DNA from: DATKDU01 sp035512595
GTDB taxonomy: Bacteria > Planctomycetota > Planctomycetia > Pirellulales > Pirellulaceae
Length of the DNA: 19,446 bases
Assembly: GCA_035512595.1 (NCBI GenBank)
Contig: DATKDU010000570.1
Coordinates: 1-19,446, forward strand
Direction: 5' to 3'
Positions 1 through 6,560 of the stretch are shown piece by piece. Positions within the stretch are counted from its first letter, which is position 1. Each line of letters begins with the position of its first letter. The notes beneath the pieces are model-generated. The model had not been told where the DNA came from and searched no databases. It was given only the letters and a program-made list of their open reading frames with translations. Both the position numbers and the translations under genes were made by a program.

Positions 1-218
1 TGATGGACATCATGATGCCCGAATTCGACGGGATGGAGACGATCCGCGAAATCCGCCGCGACGCGCGGTTGATGCGGCTGCCGATCGTGGCGGTCACCGC
101 GAAGGCCATGAAGGGGGACCGGGAAAAGTGCATCGCAGCCGGGGCCTGGGACTACCTTTCCAAGCCGGTCGATACCGAACAACTGTTATCCGTGCTGCGA
201 GCCTGGTTGCGTCCCTAG
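1..218 (+). CDS. Response-regulator receiver domain, C-terminal fragment
   Basis: The gene starts upstream of the window; only its last ~71 residues are present, read in frame from base 3 to the TAG at 216-218. They form the second half of a CheY-like receiver. The phospho-acceptor loop is present (Asp of DIMMP, followed by EFDG), as are the conserved Thr in VAVTAKAM and the conserved Lys in the LSKPVD motif, so the receiver looks functional. Ending directly after the receiver, with no DNA-binding output domain, is typical of the C-terminus of a hybrid histidine kinase or of a stand-alone CheY-type regulator. Which of these it is cannot be told from the window. The next gene, a hybrid histidine kinase, follows after 22 bases on the same strand, so the two probably belong to one signalling operon. 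Confidence 0.9.
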   Translation, partial: MDIMMPEFDGMETIREIRRDARLMRLPIVAVTAKAMKGDREKCIAAGAWDYLSKPVDTEQLLSVLRAWLRP

Positions 219-240
219 GACTGGAGCGAAGTGAACTGGC

Positions 241-2355
241 ATGAAACCGGTGAAAGCCAAGATCCTGGTCGTTGACGATTTGCCCGAGAAGATTCTGGTC
301 TATCGGGCGATCCTCGATGAGCTGGGGGAAGAGATCGTCACAGCTCGCTCCGGCGAAGAGGCCCTGAAGCAGGTGCTGCAACAAGAGTTCGCGGTCATCC
401 TGCTCGACGTCAACATGCCGGGGCTCGACGGATTCGAGACCGCCGCCCTGATTCGCAAGCGCAAGCGCTCGGCGCACACGCCGATCATTTTTGTGACCGC
501 CTTTGCCGACGAGATACGGGCCCGAGAGGGGTACGCGCACGGCGCGGTGGACTTCATCCTCGCTCCGGTTGTGCCGGAGATCTTGCGGGCCAAGGTCAGG
601 GTGTTTGTCGAGTTGTTCCGCATGACCGAAACGGTTCGCCGCCACATGGAGGAGCGGATCGCCCTGGCCGAGGAGCGAACCCGCCGTGAGGCGGCGGAAG
701 AAGCGAACCGCCGCTTGAGCTTCCTGACGTATGCCAAATCGGTGATCGGCCGGACGCTCGATCCCCAGGAAACGGCAAGGGACATTCTGCGAGTCGTGGT
801 CCCGCGCCTGGCCGGCCGCGCGCTCTTGGCGCAAATGGACGAGCAGCTCGAGAACTGTCGTGTGCTCGATGCGCAGCTCAAGGACGGGGAATTGGCAATC
901 GAGGGTCGCTCGACGCTGGAAGACGTACCGCTGTCGTGGCGTCAAACGATCGAGCAGGTGGTCCGCTCCGCCGGTCCTCATGAGAGCATGGGCCGGTCGC
1001 CGCCAGGCGAGCCGCAGACGCTGATTCTCCCCCTGCGCGGGCGCGAGCGAGTCTCTGGCGTGCTGGTGCTGGCGGATCCGGCGGGCGATCAAGCCTGGTC
1101 CGGCCCCGATCTCACCATGGCCGAAGCCCTCGCCTCCCGCTGTGGAATCGCCATCGACAACGCCCGCTTGCACGCCGAGGTGCAGCACGCCGATCGCCAG
1201 AAAGATGAGTTCCTGTCGATGCTGGCTCACGAGCTGCGCAATCCGCTGGCCCCCATCCGCAGCGCCGTGGACGTCCTCCGTCTCCGCGACCAGGATCAGC
1301 CAGACGTCGCTTGGGCCCGCGATATCATCGACCGGCAAGTAGTCCACCTCGTCCGGCTGGTGGACGACCTGCTCGACGTCTCCAGGATCACCCGCGGCAA
1401 GATCCGCCTCAATCGAGAACCGCTCACCGTCCAGGACATCGTCTCGGCGGCCATCGAAACCAGCCGGCCGCTGATCGAGGCCCATGGTCACAAGCTGCGC
1501 GTCTTGCTCCCCAATCGCAGGCTGGAGCTGGATGGCGACCGCACGCGTCTGGCGCAGGTGCTGACCAACCTGCTCAATAATGCCGCCAAGTACACTGCCG
1601 CCGGCGGTTCGATCACGCTCGACATCCAGGCGGATGGCGGCGAAGCGGTGATCCGCGTGCGGGACACGGGCATGGGCATTCCACGCGAGATGCTCGCTAA
1701 AATCTTCGACCTCTTCACGCAGGTCGATCGCTCCATCGATCGTTCGCAGGGGGGGCTGGGCGTCGGCCTGACGCTGGTCCGCAAGCTGGTGGAACTGCAC
1801 GGAGGCGCGGTCCGCGTGACCAGCGAAGGGCTCGGCAAAGGAGCCGAGTTTATCGTGCGATTGCCCCTGCGGCCGGCCGGAACCCCCGGCCAAGGCGCGG
1901 TCAACCCGCCCGCGCTCTCGCCGGCTGTCGCCGAAAGGTTGCGCGTCCTGATCGTCGATGACAATAACGACGCGGCCGACTCGCTGGCTCGCTTCTTTCG
2001 CCACAGCGGACACGAAACCCGCGTCGTCTACGACGGGCTCGATGCGATTGCCGCCGCTGGAGAATTCTCGCCGCACGCCGTCGTCCTCGATCTTGGCCTT
2101 CCCGGAATCGACGGCTTTGCCGTGGCCCGCGAGCTGCGCCGTCAGCCGGTCATGAGCCGCGCCGCACTCGTAGCCGTCAGCGGCTATGGGCACGAGGACT
2201 TCGTCCGCAGGTCGCAAGAGGCGGGCTTCGACGGCCACTTCGCCAAGCCCGTGGACGCCACGCAACTGCTCAACGAGCTCGTCCGACTGACCCTGGTGGC
2301 CGGCCCCCTGCTCGATGTACCAGATCCCGTGCGAGTTCCTGCGTCCAGCACCTGA
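241..2355 (+). CDS. Hybrid sensor histidine kinase with two receiver domains (REC-GAF-HisKA-HATPase-REC)
   Basis: A 704-residue cytoplasmic two-component protein with no membrane segment. An N-terminal receiver (about 6-125) has acceptor Asp56 in LLDVNMPGLDG. The usual Lys of the K-P motif is Ala108 (ILAPVV), so this receiver may be phosphorylated or switched atypically. A charged helical linker (about 125-160) and a weak GAF-like region (about 160-310) follow. The HisKA H-box has His330 in MLAHELRNPLAP. The HATPase domain has N-box 443-452 (NLLNNAAKYT), G1 DTGMGI at 475-480 and G2 GGLGVGL at 504-510. The C-terminal receiver (about 565-685) has Asp617 in VVLDLGLPGIDG and an intact FAKPVD motif. 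The protein should autophosphorylate and pass phosphate to the second receiver; the signal is unknown. The ATG at 241 has only a weak GGAG upstream. The next gene begins 3 bases after the stop. Confidence 0.95.
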   Translation: MKPVKAKILVVDDLPEKILVYRAILDELGEEIVTARSGEEALKQVLQQEFAVILLDVNMPGLDGFETAALIRKRKRSAHTPIIFVTAFADEIRAREGYAHGAVDFILAPVVPEILRAKVRVFVELFRMTETVRRHMEERIALAEERTRREAAEEANRRLSFLTYAKSVIGRTLDPQETARDILRVVVPRLAGRALLAQMDEQLENCRVLDAQLKDGELAIEGRSTLEDVPLSWRQTIEQVVRSAGPHESMGRSPPGEPQTLILPLRGRERVSGVLVLADPAGDQAWSGPDLTMAEALASRCGIAIDNARLHAEVQHADRQKDEFLSMLAHELRNPLAPIRSAVDVLRLRDQDQPDVAWARDIIDRQVVHLVRLVDDLLDVSRITRGKIRLNREPLTVQDIVSAAIETSRPLIEAHGHKLRVLLPNRRLELDGDRTRLAQVLTNLLNNAAKYTAAGGSITLDIQADGGEAVIRVRDTGMGIPREMLAKIFDLFTQVDRSIDRSQGGLGVGLTLVRKLVELHGGAVRVTSEGLGKGAEFIVRLPLRPAGTPGQGAVNPPALSPAVAERLRVLIVDDNNDAADSLARFFRHSGHETRVVYDGLDAIAAAGEFSPHAVVLDLGLPGIDGFAVARELRRQPVMSRAALVAVSGYGHEDFVRRSQEAGFDGHFAKPVDATQLLNELVRLTLVAGPLLDVPDPVRVPASST

Positions 2356-2358
2356 CGA

Positions 2359-3099
2359 ATGACCGCTACCCTTCCGCCCCTGCGGCTGGCCATGTGGTCC
2401 GGTCCGCGGAACATCTCCACCGCCCTGATGCGCTCCTGGGGCAACCGCACCGACACGACCGTCGTCGATGAGCCCTTGTACGCTCATTACCTCTCGGAAA
2501 CGGGGCTCCACCATCCGGCCCGCGAAGAGGTGATCGCCTCCCAGCCGACCGACTGGCGGCAAGTCGTCCACCAACTCACAGGGCCAACTCCGGACGGCAA
2601 GCGCATCTTCTACCAGAAGCACATGTCGCACCATCTGCTGCCGGCCATCGACCGCGACTGGCTCGGCAAGCTGACCAACTGCTTTCTCATTCGCCATCCG
2701 CGGGACATGCTCACCTCGTACGTCCGCATCCGCGAGCGGCCGACGCTGGCCGACACCGGCTTCGTGCAGCAGCGCGAAATCTTCGAGTGGGTCGCGGCAC
2801 ACCAGGACAGCGCGCCGCCGGTCCTGGAAGCGGCCGACGTGCTCAACCATTCCAGGACGACGCTCGGCCTGTTGTGCGACGCCCTCGGCATCGACTTTCA
2901 GGAAACGATGCTCTCCTGGCCGCCGGGACCGCGGGCCACCGACGGCGTGTGGGCCCCGCACTGGTACGGCGAGGTCGAAAAATCGACGGGCTTTCGGCCG
3001 TATCGGCCCAAGGACGACCCGGTGCCCGACGACCTGGCCGACATCTACGAGCGTTGCCTGGAATGCTACGACCTGCTGTACAAGCATCGGCTGCGGTAG
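2359..3099 (+). CDS. Sulfotransferase-like P-loop protein
   Basis: A 246-residue protein with the two nucleotide-binding signatures of the sulfotransferase fold. Near the N-terminus is a 5'-phosphosulfate-loop-like segment (WSGPRNISTALMRSW, residues 13-27). At 111-121 is a 3'-phosphate-binding-like segment (IRHPRDMLTSY). No signal peptide or membrane helix is visible. The donor and acceptor are unknown, and the family includes members not shown to transfer sulfate. It starts 3 bases after the histidine-kinase stop and lies 42 bases before a class IV aminotransferase. From memory, plant proteins named branched-chain-aminotransferase-like carry a sulfotransferase-like domain fused in front of such an aminotransferase, with a total length close to 246+301. 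If so, the two proteins here probably act together. The fold assignment is firm; the reaction is not. Confidence 0.8.
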   Translation: MTATLPPLRLAMWSGPRNISTALMRSWGNRTDTTVVDEPLYAHYLSETGLHHPAREEVIASQPTDWRQVVHQLTGPTPDGKRIFYQKHMSHHLLPAIDRDWLGKLTNCFLIRHPRDMLTSYVRIRERPTLADTGFVQQREIFEWVAAHQDSAPPVLEAADVLNHSRTTLGLLCDALGIDFQETMLSWPPGPRATDGVWAPHWYGEVEKSTGFRPYRPKDDPVPDDLADIYERCLECYDLLYKHRLR

Positions 3100-3141
3100 G
3101 TATTCTGCATCGCTGACTCCTCGCACTCCCCTCCGCCTCCG

Positions 3142-4047
3142 ATGCTCCAACCATTCCACGAGCAGAACCGCCACTTGATCGTCAACATCAACGGCAATCT
3201 TCTCCCCCGCGACCAGGCCGGCGTCAGCCCGTTTGACTCGGTCGTTCAGGGGGGGGATGCCGTGTGGGAAGGGCTGCGGCTGTATCAGGGCCGCATCTTC
3301 AAGCTCAGCGAGCACCTCGATCGCCTGCGATCGAGCGCCCTGGCTTTGGCATTTGCCGAAATACCTTCGCATGAAGCGATCGTCGAGCAGATTCGCCGCA
3401 CGCTGGCCGCCAACGAGATGTTCGACGGCGTCCACATCCGCCTCACGCTGACCCGCGGCGTGAAGATCACCTCGGGGATGGACCCGCGGCTCAATCAGGC
3501 CGGCCCGACCCTCATCGTCCTGGCCGAGCATAAGCCGCCGGTATACGACAAGGCGGGGCTGTCGCTGGTCACCGCCAGCATCCGCCGCTTTCCACCCGAC
3601 TGCCTCGATCCGAAAATCCATCACAACAACCTCCTCCAGTCGATCCTCGCCAAAATCGAAGCCAACGTCGCCGGGGCCGACGACGCCCTGATGCTCGACA
3701 TCCGCGGCTTCGTCGCCGAGACCAACGCCACGCACGTCTTCATCGCTCATCGCGGCCAGCTCCTCACGCCGCGCTGCGTCGCTTGCCCGGAGGGCATCAC
3801 TCGGCAGACGGTGCTCGACTTGTGCCGCCGCCACGACATTCCGCACGCCGAGTGCGACCTGTCGCAGACCGAGGTCTACCGGGCCGACGAAATGTTCTGC
3901 ACCGGCACGATGGGCGAATTGGCCGCCGTCACCAAGGTCGATGGCCGCACCATTGGCAGCGGCGTCATCGGCCCGCTCACCCAGCGGCTCAGCGAGCTGT
4001 TCGCCGAGCTGACCCGCACCGAAGGAGAGATGGTGGTCGATTCCTGA
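3142..4047 (+). CDS. Class IV (branched-chain/D-amino-acid type) PLP aminotransferase
   Basis: A 301-residue protein covering the whole fold-type IV aminotransferase domain, the usual length for branched-chain aminotransferases, D-amino-acid aminotransferases and 4-amino-4-deoxychorismate lyases. The N-terminal block (INGNLLPRDQAGVSPFDS, about 17-34) is followed by a GDAVWEGLRLYQGRIFKL stretch and EHLDRLRSSA, all typical of the family. Lys158 in DPKIHHNN is the expected Schiff-base lysine. Glu193 in GFVAETNATHVF is the expected partner of the PLP ring nitrogen. Near the C-terminus, FCTGTMGELAAV matches the cofactor-contacting loop. Substrate preference cannot be read from this. The ATG at 3142 has no Shine-Dalgarno sequence. 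The gene sits between the sulfotransferase-like gene and the TIM-barrel gene on one strand, probably one transcription unit. Confidence 0.9.
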   Translation: MLQPFHEQNRHLIVNINGNLLPRDQAGVSPFDSVVQGGDAVWEGLRLYQGRIFKLSEHLDRLRSSALALAFAEIPSHEAIVEQIRRTLAANEMFDGVHIRLTLTRGVKITSGMDPRLNQAGPTLIVLAEHKPPVYDKAGLSLVTASIRRFPPDCLDPKIHHNNLLQSILAKIEANVAGADDALMLDIRGFVAETNATHVFIAHRGQLLTPRCVACPEGITRQTVLDLCRRHDIPHAECDLSQTEVYRADEMFCTGTMGELAAVTKVDGRTIGSGVIGPLTQRLSELFAELTRTEGEMVVDS

Positions 4048-4064
4048 CTCATGGAGCCGAATCG

Positions 4065-4146
4065 ATTGCGGATTGCAGTTTGCGGATTGCGGATTCCCAG
4101 CCGCAATCCGCAATCCGCAATCTGCAATCCGCAATCCGCAATCCGC
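4065..4146. repeat. Heptameric inverted repeat (AATCCGC units) forming a long hairpin
   Basis: Left arm: four 7-base units at 4068-4095 (GCGGATT, GCAGTTT, GCGGATT, GCGGATT). A 9-base loop follows at 4096-4104. Right arm: six 7-base units at 4105-4146 (AATCCGC five times, with AATCTGC as the third unit). The arms are reverse complements in register, and the variant left unit (GCAG) lies opposite the variant right unit (CTGC), so pairing is kept there except for one base. The last unit ends at the base before the ATG at 4147. Similar heptamer runs are common in planctomycete intergenic regions (recalled, not searched). Confidence 0.9.
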
Positions 4147-4974
4147 ATGATCCCCACCCTCAGCCAGGTCTGCTGCCTCGCCAGCTCCTTCGATGCCGAC
4201 GTCGAGGATTTTGCCGCGGGCAAGTGCGCTAGCCTCGAGGTCTGGCTCACCAAGCTGGAAGACTACCTCCAGCGGCATTCGGTGGCGGAGGTGCGAGCGT
4301 GGCTCGACCGGTTCGAGATGCAAACTCCCGTCGCCAGCTTCCAGGGAGGACTGCTCGCCAGCCAAGGGGAGCGGCGGAAGGAGGCCTGGGAGCTGCTCGC
4401 GCGGCGGCTCGACCTGTGCCGCCAGATGGGGGTCGGCACGCTGGTCGTCGCCTGCGATGTGCCGCCGCCCCTGTCGCAGGAGACCATCGATCGCGTGCAA
4501 GTCTCGCTGGTGCAGCTCGCCCAGGAAGCAGGCCGTCGCGGACTCCGCGCTGCGCTCGAATTCCAGGCCACGAGCGCCTTCGGCAACAACCTGCAGACGG
4601 CCGCGGCACTCGTGGCGGAAGTCGCCAGCCCGCACCTGGGGCTCTGCCTCGACGCCTTTCACTTCTGCGTCGGTCCCAGCAAGCTCGAAGACCTGGGCTA
4701 CCTGACGACGGCCAACCTGCTGCACGTGCAGCTTTGCGACCTGGCCGATACGCCCCGCGAGCTGGCGACCGATGCCGGGCGGATTCTTCCCGGCGACGGC
4801 GATCTGCCGCTGGGGCCGATCGTCGAGCGGTTGCGGCAGATCGACTACCGCGGTCCGGTGTCGCTGGAGCTGCTCAACCCGCAGCTCTGGCGAATCCCGG
4901 CCCGGCAACTGGGGGAGATCGGCCTGACGGCCCTACGCAAGGTGCTGGGCCAGGCGACGATGGACGAGCGATAG
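4147..4974 (+). CDS. Sugar phosphate isomerase/epimerase-like TIM-barrel protein
   Basis: A 275-residue protein of the xylose-isomerase-like TIM-barrel (AP-endonuclease 2) superfamily. Likely metal ligands lie at the ends of barrel strands: Glu138 (AALEFQ), Asp169 and His172 (CLDAFHF), His193 (HVQLCD) and Glu241 (SLELLNP). The family includes hydroxypyruvate and tagatose epimerases, inosose isomerases and dehydratases; the exact substrate cannot be assigned. I chose the ATG at 4147 because family members begin within a few residues of the first barrel strand. The in-frame ATG at 4051 would translate the heptamer repeat into a low-complexity leader. There is no Shine-Dalgarno sequence, since the repeat hairpin abuts the start. 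It follows the aminotransferase gene by 99 bases, most of them repeat, and is probably co-transcribed. Confidence 0.85.
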   Translation: MIPTLSQVCCLASSFDADVEDFAAGKCASLEVWLTKLEDYLQRHSVAEVRAWLDRFEMQTPVASFQGGLLASQGERRKEAWELLARRLDLCRQMGVGTLVVACDVPPPLSQETIDRVQVSLVQLAQEAGRRGLRAALEFQATSAFGNNLQTAAALVAEVASPHLGLCLDAFHFCVGPSKLEDLGYLTTANLLHVQLCDLADTPRELATDAGRILPGDGDLPLGPIVERLRQIDYRGPVSLELLNPQLWRIPARQLGEIGLTALRKVLGQATMDER

Positions 4975-5096
4975 CGCCTTTGCGGTGCCTGGACGGCAGA
5001 CGCAACACTTGTCCAGATATGGGCTTACAGCGAAATATAGCGCCTTTGCGCTGGGGAGAATATAGCGCGTTTGCGCGTCGGTTATAGCGCGTTTGC
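4971..5096. repeat. Four copies of a 13-14-base repeat, ATAGCGC(C/G)TTTGCG
   Basis: Copies lie at 4971-4984, 5037-5050, 5062-5075 and 5084-5096 (the last lacks the final G). The first two have C and the last two have G in the variable position. The first copy contains the TAG stop of the TIM-barrel gene. Each copy holds GCGC or AGCGC followed by a spacer and GCG(C), giving a very short hairpin in copies 2 and 3. Spacing is uneven (66, 25 and 22 bases), so this is not a CRISPR. Confidence 0.8.
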
Positions 5097-5127
5097 TGGC
5101 AGCCCGACTTCCAGGGCCAAGCGAGCG

Positions 5128-5143
5128 GGGGGCGTCAGCCCCC
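5128..5143. repeat. REP-like hairpin GGGGGC-GTCA-GCCCCC
   Basis: Perfect 6-base arms around GTCA, preceded by AGCGAGC. No U-tract follows, so it is a poor intrinsic terminator. I recall very similar G-run/C-run palindromes scattered through planctomycete genomes, so a REP-like element is more likely. Confidence 0.5.
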
Positions 5144-5219
5144 TGATCTGGCGCTGATAAGCACTTTCGGGCTTTTTCCAGGCCCGATTTTCGCGTCTAA
5201 CTCCTTACCAGTCCATCGA

Positions 5220-5340
5220 TTAGCGAAACCGACGGATTTTCCTTTAATAAGTGCTCCGTCCTCCAGGCCCCAAGGCTCGCACCCTCTAGGGTGTTATCCG
5301 ACAACCCTTTAGAGAAACGGCAGGATTTTCCTTGATTAAG
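5220..5340. repeat. Pair of 32-base imperfect direct repeats
   Basis: 5220-5251 and 5309-5340 match at 26 of 32 positions by my alignment. Both start TTAG, share the core GGATTTTCCTT and end in TAAG/AAG. They are 89 bases apart, start to start. Origin unknown; possibly two decayed copies of one small element. Confidence 0.7.
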
Positions 5341-5463
5341 CCCGCGCACCGCCTTTCAACTCCGCTCCTTATCGGCCGCTGACTGCTGGCTCCCGGCCCC
5401 TGGCTCCGTTTGACACCAAGGGGGGACCTGTCCAATCGGGCTCCGTCGCTGGCGGAGCGCGGG

Positions 5464-5504
5464 AGGTTTATTGACAACAAAAGGGGGGTTTTGTCAATAA
5501 ACCT
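5464..5504. repeat. Perfect 14-base inverted repeat with G-run loop
   Basis: AGGTTTATTGACAA at 5464-5477 is exactly reverse-complementary to TTGTCAATAAACCT at 5491-5504. The 13-base spacer contains six consecutive G. It is longer and more A+T-rich than the other palindromes here. It could be an operator-like site, a terminator-like hairpin or the end of a decayed element; no gene starts close by. Confidence 0.75.
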
Positions 5505-5521
5505 GTCAAGCGGGAGAGCCT

Positions 5522-5555
5522 CGGCAGTCTGGGCAAAGAAAAACCGCGACTGCCG
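5522..5555. repeat. 8-base inverted repeat
   Basis: CGGCAGTC at 5522-5529 and GACTGCCG at 5548-5555, separated by 18 bases that include an A-rich run. No function is apparent. Confidence 0.45.
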
Positions 5556-5724
5556 GGCATTGGCTTCTGATTGAATTGTCAAGGAACGGAGCAGGCGCAG
5601 CGGCCTGTAGTGCTATTCTATACCGTAGTGTTACTTTGTCAAGTATCAGGCAAACCCGACAAACCAGATGTCCCGAATGGCATCCGGATTCCTCGAACCG
5701 CAGCAGCCACCGATCGGTCCACCT

Positions 5725-6345
5725 TCAGCCCTTCTTCCATGTGCTGTCAAGTACGTCAATATACTCTTGAATTCTTTCTCGTGTGGACGGGTCAGGCTCA
5801 ATGTTCAATCCGTTCCGTAGGAGCCGTAAATGTTCATCTCTGTACTCCGGATACCGGGATAACACTTCCCCGATGTCTATTCGGACTTCGGAATTCGGGT
5901 CCTCGAAGTAAGGAATCAAATGGGGGAGTGCCTTCTTCACCTCCTCGCGTATCCTATCGGCAAGCACTCGTTCCTTTGCCAGTTCGTCGTCTAAAGACTT
6001 CCCTCTTTTGGCAAGGACCGCATTCCAGTCAATCCCGGGGTCCTCGAGCGAGGTCTGGCCGGTGTAGTATGGTGTTCCGGTCCCGATTGCCGAAATCAGA
6101 ACCGCGATTCCAGTCTTATCGGGTGTGCTGGGCTCCGTTAATAAATCGACCAGAAACGGTAGGGCATACAGCGAGCATTCGAAAACAGTTCCTTGATACC
6201 AGAGGTACTCGATCAGCACTTCCAACGCTTGGAGGCGCTGATCGGGATCGTCGGAACATAACTGCCTAATCAAGTGAGGAACTTCTACTGGATTATGTGC
6301 GCAAGCCAAGTTCTCCCACTTCACATTGTCTAGTTCATCTAACAT
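5725..6345 (-). CDS. HEAT-repeat protein, possibly immunity-type
   Basis: A 206-residue all-helical protein without signal peptide or membrane segment. The N-terminus (MLDELDNVKW), the DPDQRLQALEVL helix pair (33-44), the WYQGTVFECSLYALPFLVDLL block (49-69) and KKALPHLIPYFEDPNSEVRIDIGEVLSRYPE (137-167) match a widespread bacterial HEAT-repeat family. That family often sits near toxin or mobile regions. HEAT repeats bind proteins, so no enzymatic role is implied. The ATG at 6345 gives the usual family start. A GGAGG lies 15 bases upstream, and an in-frame GTG at 6357 sits 3 bases after that GGAGG, so the start is uncertain by 4 codons. Base composition differs from its neighbours: 31 of 60 bases are G or C at 5941-6000 and 32 of 60 at 6121-6180, against 43 of 60 at 4501-4560. 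This suggests horizontal transfer. No cognate toxin is visible. Confidence 0.8.
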   Translation of the reverse strand: MLDELDNVKWENLACAHNPVEVPHLIRQLCSDDPDQRLQALEVLIEYLWYQGTVFECSLYALPFLVDLLTEPSTPDKTGIAVLISAIGTGTPYYTGQTSLEDPGIDWNAVLAKRGKSLDDELAKERVLADRIREEVKKALPHLIPYFEDPNSEVRIDIGEVLSRYPEYRDEHLRLLRNGLNIEPDPSTRERIQEYIDVLDSTWKKG

Positions 6346-6426
6346 GAGCGGACTCACTATCCTCCGGTAACTGTTAAGCAAATCGCTCTTTCCTGATCCG
6401 GCGAATTTCGCCAGATTGGGGCCATC

Positions 6427-6525
6427 ATGGACGAGCGAGATTTGCGGATCAAGCAGTTGGAGGAGCGGCTGGCCGAATTGGAGCGTCTGGTACTCGTTCC
6501 CAGGCTCCGCCTGGGAACGCGCTAA
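6427..6525 (+). pseudogene. IS66-like transposase N-terminal remnant
   Basis: From the ATG at 6427, the first 22 codons read MDERDLRIKQLEERLAELER followed by Leu-Val. This charged coiled coil closely resembles the N-terminus of planctomycete IS66-type transposases (recalled, not searched). At 6492 the reading frame runs into the left REP-like repeat and stops at TAA 6523-6525. The rest of the transposase (DDE domain) is absent. The palindrome GGCGAA-T-TTCGCC at 6400-6412, just upstream, may belong to the original element. A chance coiled-coil frame is the alternative. Confidence 0.5.
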
Positions 6526-6547
6526 CCCGAGGCTCCGCCTCGGCGGC
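6492..6547. repeat. Composite REP-like repeat, left copy
   Basis: Two hairpins in tandem. The first has 10-base arms GTTCCCAGGC / GCCTGGGAAC around a TCC loop. The second has 7-base arms CCGAGGC / GCCTCGG around the same TCC loop. The whole 56 bases recur inverted at 7217-7272 with a single difference (CTAACCC against CTACCCC). It starts inside the IS66-like remnant and ends 13 bases before the stop codon of the RAYT gene. Confidence 0.9.
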
Positions 6548-6560
6548 CCCGCCGAAAACC

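Larger units (their letters stand above)
4975..5724. other. 750-base gene-free, repeat-rich region
   Basis: I see no credible gene on either strand. The longest reading frame (98 codons, minus, 5286-5582) is low-complexity and runs through several repeats. The region contains the ATAGCGC repeats, a GGGGGC/GCCCCC hairpin, a 32-base imperfect direct repeat, a 14-base perfect inverted repeat and an 8-base inverted repeat, each listed separately. There are also five scattered TGTCAA(G/T) words between 5491 and 5752. It looks like an accumulation of decayed small elements between the plus-strand operon and the minus-strand HEAT gene. Confidence 0.7.

Noticed and set aside
4051..4146. Upstream ATG at 4051 as the start of the TIM-barrel gene
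   Set aside because: It would add 32 residues encoded by the heptamer repeat. The barrel begins right after the ATG at 4147.
94..4908. A 1604-codon open frame on the minus strand across the kinase, sulfotransferase-like, aminotransferase and isomerase genes
   Set aside because: It is antisense to four genes with clear domains, translates to Arg/Gln/Asp-rich sequence without any motif, and includes the heptamer repeat. Long antisense frames are expected in G+C-rich coding DNA.
4971..5096. CRISPR array
   Set aside because: Repeats are only 13-14 bases, spacing is 22-66 bases and there are no cas genes.
5286..5582. A 98-codon minus-strand frame in the gene-free region
   Set aside because: It crosses the 14-base palindrome, the 8-base inverted repeat and a direct repeat, and resembles translated repeat sequence.
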